This document shows positions 1 through 7,000 of a DNA stretch of 7,425 bases, piece after piece (position 1 is the first letter of the stretch; each line of letters opens with the position of its first letter). A program made the translations under genes and the position numbers. This DNA comes from Bacteroidia bacterium (GTDB taxonomy: Bacteria; Bacteroidota; Bacteroidia; NS11-12g; UBA9320). A model generated the notes under the pieces. That model did no database searches and was not told the DNA's origin. It was given only the letters and a program-made list of their open reading frames with translations. The stretch lies in the NCBI GenBank assembly GCA_013042025.1, contig JABDQY010000138.1:1-7425 (forward strand). Reading direction: 5' to 3'.

Positions 1-669
1 CTTTTAGGACCAACCCAGGCAAGCTTTTGGACCTTCAGAAAGATTTGTGATTTGTCGCAATATCTCTATGGAAATAACAAAATCTGTATTGAGGAAATGG
101 AATTTGTGGTAAAAACCGTAAAGGTGCAAGAGCAGTTTTTCCAACATATGATGATAGCATTGTTGGGAGGAGTTGTATTAGCATTACCATATATATTGTA
201 TGAAATCTACCGATTTGTTAAACCTGCTTTAAAAGCACGAGAAAAAAGATATTCAGGTGTGGCTATATTTTTTGGTTCATTAATGTTTTTCCTTGGTATT
301 GCATTTGGATACTTCATTTTAACTCCGATAAGCATCAATTTCTTAGGAAATTATACGCTTAGTACGGTAATACAGAAAGAGTTTACAGTAAGTTCTGTTG
401 TAAGCATTGTATCGATGCTAACGGTAGGTGCTGGATTAATTTTTGAATTACCCCTGGTAATCTATGTATTGGCCAAAGTAGGACTGGTTACTGCCGACAA
501 TCTGAGAAGCTACAGGAAAGTAGCACTTGTTGTAATTCTTGCAGTATCCGCTATCATAACTCCTCCAGATATCGCCAGTCAAATAATCTTAAGTATACCA
601 ATTTTATTATTATATGAAGTTGGAATTATAATAGCCAAAAGAGTAAATCCACAACCAAAAGATGAGTAA
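1..669 (+). CDS. tatC: Sec-independent (twin-arginine) translocase subunit TatC, 5'-truncated by window edge
   Basis: TatC is the polytopic inner-membrane receptor that recognises twin-arginine signal peptides and, with TatA-type subunits, exports folded proteins. Frame 1 is open from base 1, giving 222 visible residues. The residues before the first candidate start (a TTG at 52) continue the family's first periplasmic loop, so the true start lies left of the window. Probably 40-60 N-terminal residues are missing, including TM1. Visible marks, numbered from the edge, are: ALPYILYEIYRFVKPAL (61-77), Glu81 in the REKR stretch matching the conserved loop glutamate, FELP (148-151), YRK (171-173) and ITPPD (186-190), with hydrophobic segments near 50-68, 86-108, 132-158, 174-187 and 194-212. 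Cys16 and Cys29 lie in the periplasmic loop, as I recall for Bacteroidota TatC. It overlaps rpiB by 8 bases. No tatA is visible. Identity is confident. Confidence 0.95.
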   Translation, partial: LLGPTQASFWTFRKICDLSQYLYGNNKICIEEMEFVVKTVKVQEQFFQHMMIALLGGVVLALPYILYEIYRFVKPALKAREKRYSGVAIFFGSLMFFLGIAFGYFILTPISINFLGNYTLSTVIQKEFTVSSVVSIVSMLTVGAGLIFELPLVIYVLAKVGLVTADNLRSYRKVALVVILAVSAIITPPDIASQIILSIPILLLYEVGIIIAKRVNPQPKDE

Positions 670-1096
670 ACAAACAATAGCCATTGGTAATGACCACGCA
701 GGAACAGACCTAAAAGAAAGAATTATCAAAGATTATTCAAACGAATTTGAGTTCATAAATCACGGAACTAACGGAAGCGATTCTGTAGACTATCCTGATT
801 ACGTTCATCCAGTTGCGAAAGATGTAGAATCAGGAAAAGCAAATTTTGGAATATTGATATGTGGAAGTGCAAACGGTGTATGTATGACTGCCAATAAGCA
901 TCAAGGAATTAGAGCAGGATTAGCTTGGAACAAAGAAGTAGCTGCTTTAATTAAGCAACATAACAATGCAAATATTATTTGTCTACCTGCACGTTTCCTA
1001 GAAGAAGATGAAGCACTGGAAGTGTTTCAAACCTATTTAGATGAAGAGTACGAAGGTGGAAGACATCAACGAAGAGTTGATAAGATTCCATGTTAG
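662..1096 (+). CDS. rpiB: Ribose-5-phosphate isomerase B (RpiB/LacAB family)
   Basis: This cytoplasmic enzyme interconverts ribose 5-phosphate and ribulose 5-phosphate in the non-oxidative pentose phosphate pathway. The 144 residues match the usual family length of about 140-150. The N-terminal GNDHAG (9-14) is the family's substrate-binding loop. ICGSANG (66-72) carries the expected catalytic Cys67 and is followed by MTANKHQGIRAG. HNNAN (100-104) and CLPARF (107-112) are typical, and the C-terminal GGRHQRRVDKI supplies phosphate-binding arginines. Ala70 sits where I recall glycine in most relatives (CGSGNG). The ATG overlaps the end of tatC by 8 bases (ATGAGTAA), and no Shine-Dalgarno tract precedes it, which favours translational coupling. 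Its stop overlaps the stop of the convergent comB. A sugar-phosphate isomerase of different substrate (for example allose 6-phosphate) is the main alternative. Confidence 0.94.
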   Translation: MSKQTIAIGNDHAGTDLKERIIKDYSNEFEFINHGTNGSDSVDYPDYVHPVAKDVESGKANFGILICGSANGVCMTANKHQGIRAGLAWNKEVAALIKQHNNANIICLPARFLEEDEALEVFQTYLDEEYEGGRHQRRVDKIPC

Positions 1097-1791
1097 CTTA
1101 AGACAATCTTGCCGTCTCTTAATACAGGAAGAATATCAAACACGTTTTCTTGGCAGCAATACTCAATGTCCTTTGTAACGCCTTTGCTTGCAAGTCGTTG
1201 GAAATGATTTGATTTTTTTAATGCATCAAACAAATTGGATTTTGAGGCATTGTAAGCATCCATAGTTAATAAGGTAGAATCATCAAAACTGGCCTCGATT
1301 AATTGACTAGCTACTGCACCTGCGAACAAACTATCTTCTAAATTTACGCGATCTTGCCATCCTGCACAAAAGAGAACAACATCGCTATTTAAATTTCTTA
1401 AGTGCCTAACAATAGCATCAAGATTTAAAAAGCTGCCTACAATCACCTGTTTTGCGTTTGCTGACATTTCAATAATTTTAGTTCCATTAGTTGTTGTTAA
1501 AACAACTTCTTTACCTTCTACCAATTCTTTTTTATAGTGGAAAGGTGAATTACCAAAATCAAATCCTTCTATTGTCTCTCCGCCACGTTCACCACCAACC
1601 AGATATCCTTTATTCTTATAACTAACTGCATCGCTTTCTTTCTTTACTGGAATTAGAGCTGTTGCACCGTTAGCCAAAATGGTTGTGATGGTTGAAGTTG
1701 CACGAAGCACATCTATTACTACCACTACTTTGTTTTCAAGATTTACTATCTGGGAGAAAAGGTTAGGAGAAAGTATAGTTTCTATTTGCAT
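1093..1791 (-). CDS. comB: 2-phosphosulfolactate phosphatase family protein (ComB-like)
   Basis: ComB is a Mg2+-dependent phosphatase that converts (R)-2-phospho-3-sulfolactate to sulfolactate. It is known from archaeal coenzyme M synthesis, but the family is widespread in bacteria, where its role is often unproven. The 232 residues are close to family length (about 220-240). Family blocks are intact: VVVIDVLRATSTI (23-35, with Asp27 and Arg30), GGERGG (66-71), GFDFGNSP (76-83), TTTNGT (99-104), GSFLN (119-123), CAGW (142-145) and LEDSLFAGAV (151-160). No signal peptide is seen, so it should be cytoplasmic. It is the last gene of the - strand run, 6 bases after ctlX, and its TAA overlaps the rpiB stop. 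No ComA, ComC or sulfolipid gene is visible, so the physiological substrate is inferred from the family only. A role in sulfonate or sulfonolipid precursor metabolism is possible but unproven. Confidence 0.88.
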   Translation of the reverse strand: MQIETILSPNLFSQIVNLENKVVVVIDVLRATSTITTILANGATALIPVKKESDAVSYKNKGYLVGGERGGETIEGFDFGNSPFHYKKELVEGKEVVLTTTNGTKIIEMSANAKQVIVGSFLNLDAIVRHLRNLNSDVVLFCAGWQDRVNLEDSLFAGAVASQLIEASFDDSTLLTMDAYNASKSNLFDALKKSNHFQRLASKGVTKDIEYCCQENVFDILPVLRDGKIVLS

Positions 1792-1797
1792 TGAAAT

Positions 1798-2718
1798 TTA
1801 GTTATAGAATATTTCAGCCATCATACAACGTGCACTTCCACCTCCAATTTTTTCAATAGTATGAATTGGAGCTGCTATGATTTTGTTGTTGTGTTTATTT
1901 TCAATAATATCCTTTTGTTCTGATGTAAGGCTATCCAATGCTTCTTTAGACATTACTAAAAACTTCTGACCCTTTGTGTTTTGCAATTGAAGCATATTGC
2001 CAGCAAAGTGCTTGAATGCTTGGTCATTTGAAATTGCAATTACTTCTTTATTAAGCTTCTTGAGGGTATCTAGTACTTGGTTTTTATGGTCTTCTTTAAT
2101 GGTGTCTACCGCTAATATCACATAGGAGTCGGCCATAGTCATCATCACATTGGTGTGGTAAATAAGTGTATCATCAGGACCAAAAGATTCAAAACGAACA
2201 GTTGAATAACCGGTTAATTCTTCGAACTTATCAAGAGCTTCAGGTGTGGTTCTGGTAGAAAGTGCTGCAAAAGCAGTTTTACTTTCGTAATCACAAACTA
2301 AGCTTCCTGTACCTTCTAAGATAACTCCTTTCTTCTCTTGTTTTAGCAACTTATCATTAAGCGTTTTTCTTAAGTCGTTACTTAGCTTCTTATATATCTG
2401 AGGCTTTCGCTCTCGGCGGCGATTTTCTGAGTACATTGGATAAAGAATTACCTCATCCGTAAACGTACTAAACCAATTATTTGGAAAAATTGAATCTGGT
2501 GTATCACTAGCTGTATCATTAAACACCAAGACTTTAATTCCATTTGATTTTAAGAGGTTAACCATGTTATTAAACTCTAACAAGGCAAGGTCTTGAATTT
2601 GATTAGCTGTAAATCCTTCTAGTTTATTTTGAAATGCATTACTTTCAGCAGTTTCAGTATTAAATGCAAAGTTCTTTGGGCGAACCATTGCGACACAATT
2701 TGGAATATTTTTAGTCAT
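1798..2718 (-). CDS. ctlX: CtlX-type citrulline/arginine hydrolase of the guanidino-group-modifying superfamily
   Basis: This 306-residue protein belongs to the amidinotransferase/arginine deiminase/dimethylarginine hydrolase (GME) superfamily, in the subgroup annotated as citrulline utilization hydrolase CtlX or arginine-deiminase-related. Recognisable blocks are PDSIFPNNWFST (74-85), ILYPMYSENRRRER (91-104), ILEGTGSLV (133-141), YHTNVMM (187-193), FAGNMLQLQ (238-246) and IGGGSARCMMAEIF (291-304). By superfamily analogy Glu135, His188 and Cys298 form the active site, with Cys298 as the nucleophile that makes a covalent amidino or ureido intermediate. All three are present, so the enzyme looks active. 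No signal peptide is seen. Its ATG overlaps the stop of the upstream relative by 8 bases (ATGACTAA), implying coupled translation. The exact substrate (citrulline, arginine or a methylated arginine) cannot be read from the sequence. Confidence 0.85.
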   Translation of the reverse strand: MTKNIPNCVAMVRPKNFAFNTETAESNAFQNKLEGFTANQIQDLALLEFNNMVNLLKSNGIKVLVFNDTASDTPDSIFPNNWFSTFTDEVILYPMYSENRRRERKPQIYKKLSNDLRKTLNDKLLKQEKKGVILEGTGSLVCDYESKTAFAALSTRTTPEALDKFEELTGYSTVRFESFGPDDTLIYHTNVMMTMADSYVILAVDTIKEDHKNQVLDTLKKLNKEVIAISNDQAFKHFAGNMLQLQNTKGQKFLVMSKEALDSLTSEQKDIIENKHNNKIIAAPIHTIEKIGGGSARCMMAEIFYN

Positions 2719-3628
2719 TAGATCTTAGCAACGGTAGGGTGGAGCAACGCAATAATCCTTCTTGTTTCGAAATTTGATAATAAGGAACTTCTTCTACAGT
2801 GTAGCCTAAACTTCTTAGTTTTTCATTAATACGAATAAAACCACGTTCACTAACTACTACATCTTTGTCAATTGAAAAAACATTACAATTCATGTTGTAC
2901 ATCTCATCACGCGATACCTTAATCATTTTATCCTCTCCGAAAATGGTATTAATTTGATCCAGGTCTGATTGGTGTTGAAATCCATCCTCAAATAGTAGAA
3001 CATGTCCCAGTCCAAGCGGTTGAAAACAGCAATCTAAATGAAGAGCATTCTCCATAGGAGCGTAGTCAGATTTTTTTAATTGGAATCCAATTACTTTTTT
3101 ATCTGGAAAACTATTTTGTAAAAATGTTAAACCTTCTTCGTTTGTACGAGCAGTTTTAAAATTATAAAAATCTTGTTCGTCAGAATAGCCCACGAATACA
3201 TAATCCCCATGAACCACAACATCACCTCCTTCAATATGGACCGTTTTTGGTGGCTTTAATACACTCTCTTCTGGTATAATATCGATATACTTCTGAATAG
3301 CTACTTGTTCTGGCTTGCGTTCTCTAATTATTTCAGGGATAACCAGTTTGTCTCCAATAGCAAAGCAAATGTCTCTTGTAAATATTTGATTTACACTCAC
3401 CATGTCATTTGGGCGAAGCACTTCTACATTATAGTTTTCCAAAAGTTGAGCAAATGCTTCCATTTCAGGAATCATATGACGTTCTAAAGGGTAAATTCCT
3501 TTCTTTATAAACTCCTTTGTTTTAGGATCATAAGCATCATCTAAATGAGGCTGACCACCTGTATTGTTTGCAATACCTAAAACAACGGTCTTAAGTTTTG
3601 AATACTCGTTATTGATTTGAATTTGCAT
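2711..3628 (-). CDS. Amidinotransferase/arginine deiminase-like hydrolase (DDAH-type)
   Basis: This is a second member of the guanidino-group-modifying superfamily, 305 residues, clearly different from its downstream neighbour. It is closer to the proteins annotated as dimethylarginine dimethylaminohydrolase family or amidinotransferase in Bacteroidota. Landmarks are an N-terminal strand ending VVLGIAN (15-21), FTRDICF (83-89), HIEGGDVVV (131-139), ALHLDCCFQPL (195-205), MYNMNCNVFSI (243-253) and a C-terminal EGLLRCSTLPLLR (290-302). By family analogy Glu133, His197 and Cys295 are catalytic, and Asp86 and Asp136 contact the guanidinium group. All are present. There is no signal peptide, so it is cytoplasmic. 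It starts 25 bases after the SPOR gene and its end overlaps ctlX by 8 bases. It could deiminate arginine, hydrolyse methylarginines, or transfer an amidino group; the sequence does not decide this. Confidence 0.85.
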   Translation of the reverse strand: MQIQINNEYSKLKTVVLGIANNTGGQPHLDDAYDPKTKEFIKKGIYPLERHMIPEMEAFAQLLENYNVEVLRPNDMVSVNQIFTRDICFAIGDKLVIPEIIRERKPEQVAIQKYIDIIPEESVLKPPKTVHIEGGDVVVHGDYVFVGYSDEQDFYNFKTARTNEEGLTFLQNSFPDKKVIGFQLKKSDYAPMENALHLDCCFQPLGLGHVLLFEDGFQHQSDLDQINTIFGEDKMIKVSRDEMYNMNCNVFSIDKDVVVSERGFIRINEKLRSLGYTVEEVPYYQISKQEGLLRCSTLPLLRSND

Positions 3629-3653
3629 AAAATATTCGCAGCCAAATAGGTGT

Positions 3654-4037
3654 TTATAGTTTAGGTCTTTTTATATAGTCCCGCACAACAAAAGCATTTG
3701 GGAACTTAACTCTTACTTCCGCAAGCAGCTTTTGTGCATCAATTTCCCTGTAAAAGTCACCAACTCTTATTTTCCAGTATGGTTGTTGGTAAAGGGAGTA
3801 GGTTCTATTTGCATATTCTGGAAATGAGCTTCTAAACTTAGTTTTAGAAGCATTTGCTTTCGACATGTTACTACTAAAAGCAATTTGAATTCTGTATCCT
3901 GAAATTTTAGTTGAATCAATCCGTGCATTCTTCATGCGAAGTTCTTGATTGATAGTTTCATCAATGTCAATTGATACTTGAGCATTGGTTTGAAAACCAA
4001 TGAAAGCAAATAAGACAAGAGCAAATGTTTTAAGCAT
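3654..4037 (-). CDS. Small secreted SPOR-domain protein
   Basis: With the start chosen here the protein has 127 residues: a signal peptide (MLKTFALVLFAFIGFQTNAQ, cleavage probably after Ala19 or Gln20), a short polar linker, and a C-terminal SPOR domain at about 47-121. That domain begins GYRIQIAF, contains QQPYWKIRVGDF (84-95), a following helix and FPNAFVVRD (112-120), matching the Bacteroidota version of the fold. SPOR domains bind denuded glycan strands of peptidoglycan, often at the division septum, so a periplasmic or cell-envelope site is expected. Its exact role is unknown. The frame stays open upstream to 4112 inside secA, but those residues would precede the signal peptide. A Met at 4046 is the near alternative, adding MVK. 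The 4037 start makes an 8-base overlap with secA (ATGCTTAA), the same form as two other junctions here, which favours it. Confidence 0.82.
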   Translation of the reverse strand: MLKTFALVLFAFIGFQTNAQVSIDIDETINQELRMKNARIDSTKISGYRIQIAFSSNMSKANASKTKFRSSFPEYANRTYSLYQQPYWKIRVGDFYREIDAQKLLAEVRVKFPNAFVVRDYIKRPKL

Positions 4038-7000
4038 CTTTACCATGGCATTTTTTATATTTTTTCCCGCTACCACATGGACAAGGTTCATTTCTTCCCA
4101 CTGTCTTTTCACTCTTCACAGGAACAGCAGCTGCTGCTTCTTTCTTAGGTGCTTGTGGTTGACCGTCTTGCGAAACTAACGCTTCTGCAGCTCTACTTGT
4201 CCTCATTTTACTCATATCTGCACGCTTACGCTCTTTTGCCTCCTTCATGTCATCAGATCCTTGTATAGGAATGTTTCCTTTAAATAACAACGAAATAATA
4301 TCGCTATTTAATGTGCTAATCATTGTTTGGAATAGATTGAACGATTCAAGTTTATAAATAAGCAACGGATCTTTCTGCTCGTAAGAAGCATTGTTAGCCG
4401 TTTGTTTCAAATCATCCAATTCACGTAAATGTTCTTTCCAATGATCGTCAATACTTGCTAACGCAACAAAGCGTTCAAAAGCATTTATTATCTCGCCTCC
4501 TTCAGTTTCTAATGCTTTTTGAAGGTTGACAGATACATTGATTGTCTTTCTTCCATCAGAAAATGGAACAAGGATATTCTTTACATCATCTCCTCTGTCG
4601 TTGTAGATGTTTTTAAACACTACTAAAGCACGTTCTTTTATGTCATTGCTCTTTCTTTCATAAGCATCAAGAAGTTCATCAAAGATTTGTTGGATAACAT
4701 CATCTACCTTGTTATTTAAGAACGCTTCTTCTTTAATTGAGGATTCGAAAGCAAGTTGACGGAGTGTTTCATACTTGAAACCTTCAAAATCACCTGCATC
4801 CTTAAACGATGTCACATACTCTTCTACAAAGTCATAAATCGCATTGTTTATGTCCACTGAAAGACGATCGCCATACAAGGCATTTCTTCTTCGTGAATAA
4901 ATTACAACACGTTGTTTATTCATTACATCATCATATTCTAGAAGTCTTTTTCGAATACCAAAGTTGTTTTGTTCTACTTTTTTCTGAGATCGTTCAATAG
5001 TTTTAGTAATCATTGAATGCTGAATTACTTCTCCTTCCTCATACCCAAATCGATCCATTACCTTGGATACTCGATCTGAACCAAACAATCGCATTAGATT
5101 ATCTTCTAAAGACACAAAGAATTGGGAAGAACCAGGATCTCCTTGTCTACCTGCTCTACCACGTAACTGACGGTCAACACGTCTACTGTCGTGTCTTTCC
5201 GTACCAACAATTGCTAGTCCACCAGCCTCTTTTACTCCTTTACCAAGCTTAATATCTGTACCTCTACCTGCCATGTTAGTAGCAATTGTGATGCTACCAG
5301 GATATCCTGCTTCTGCTACGATATCCGCTTCACGTTGATGTTGTTTTGCATTTAAGACATTATGCTTAATCTTTCGCATACTCAACGTTCTACTCAAAAG
5401 CTCAGAAACTTCAACAGAGGTTGTACCTACTAAAACGGGTCTTCCTTCTTTCTGCAATCGAATTATTTCTCCTGCAACAGCATTAAACTTTTCACGAACC
5501 GTTTTATACACTAAATCTTCTCGGTCGTCTCTTACAATCGGTCTGTTTGTAGGTATTACTACAACATCCAATTTGTAGATTTCCCAAAATTCTCCTTCTT
5601 CAGTTTCTGCAGTACCAGTCATACCACTTAACTTGTGGTACATTCTAAAGAAATTTTGCAATGTAATAGTTGCAAATGTTTGTGTTGCTGCTTCTACTTT
5701 TACATTTTCTTTCGCTTCAATGGCTTGATGAAGACCATCTGAATATCTTCTACCGTCCATAACACGTCCGGTTTGTTCATCAACAATCTTAACCTTGCCA
5801 TCCTGAATGATGTATTCTACATCTTTCTCGAACATAGCATACGCTTTAAGAAGTTGATTGATAGAATGAATCCGCTCTGATTTCACAGAGAAATCACGCA
5901 TTAATTCATCTTTAATCTTTTGCTTTTCTTCTGCAGAGCGAGTTGATTTTTCAATATCTGCAATCTCAGATCCTACATCAGGAAGTACAAAGAAGTCTTT
6001 GTCGTCGCTGTTTGAAGATATTAAGTCAATCCCTTTATCAGTAAGTTCAATTTGATTGTTTTTCTCATCTACAGTGAAATAGAGCTCTTCATCAACAACA
6101 TGCATCTCCTTCTGTTGATCTTGTAAGTAGAAGTTTTCTGCTTTGTTCATAATTGCCTTCATTCCAACTTCTCCAAAGAATTTAATCAATGGTTTGTTTC
6201 TAGGCAATCCTCTGTAGTTTCTATAAAGCAATAATCCTGCTTCCTTTTCACTGGTTTTATTTTCGGCTATCATTTTCTTCGCTTCTGCCAACGCTGAAGT
6301 TAAATAGCTTTTTTGAGCATTAACCAATTTTTCAATTTTTGGCTTCAACTCATTGAACTCATGGATATCTCCTTTTGGAATAGGACCACTAATAATTAAA
6401 GGTGTTCGAGCATCATCAATCAGAACAGAATCAACCTCATCAATCATAGCAAAATGATGTTTACCTTGCACCATTTCTTGAGGTGTGTGAGCCATATTAT
6501 CTCTTAGGTAGTCGAATCCAAATTCATTGTTGGTACCATAAGTGATATCTGCTAAATATGCTTTTCTTCTTTCCTCCGAATGGGGATTATAGTAATCCAA
6601 GCAATCTACCGTTAAACCGTGAAATTGGAAAATTGGAGCATTCCATTCAGCATCCCTTCGTGCTAGATAATCATTTACAGTTACAACGTGCACTCCACGT
6701 TGACCTAGAGCGTTCAAGTAGGATGGGAGGGTAGAAACTAATGTTTTACCTTCACCTGTAGCCATCTCAGCAATTTTACCTTGATGTAATACCACACCAC
6801 CAATTAATTGCACATCGTAATGAACCATATTCCATTCCACTTCAACACCAGCAGCTTCCCAAGTAGTATTGTAAATTACATCATTTCCTTGAATGTTAAT
6901 GTGTTCTTTACTTGCTGCTAGATCTCTATCCATATCGGATGCTGTAGCAATAACAGTATCGTTATCTGTGAAACGACGTGCAGTTTCTTTTACAACTGCA

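Noticed and set aside
52..669. A TTG at 52 as the start of a short tatC
   Set aside because: The frame is open to base 1 and residues before 52 fit the TatC periplasmic loop, so the gene is cut by the window edge; a start at 52 would leave only part of that loop and lose TM1.
3305..3487. A 60-codon open frame on the + strand
   Set aside because: It is antisense to the conserved deiminase-like gene and its translation resembles no family I know.
4038..4112. N-terminal extension of the SPOR protein to the Met at 4112
   Set aside because: It would put 25 residues before a good signal peptide and lies wholly within the conserved zinc-motif end of secA; the frame is open there by chance.
4809..5252. 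Two open frames on the + strand (63 and 79 codons)
   Set aside because: Both are antisense to conserved secA sequence, with no recognisable domains or start signals.
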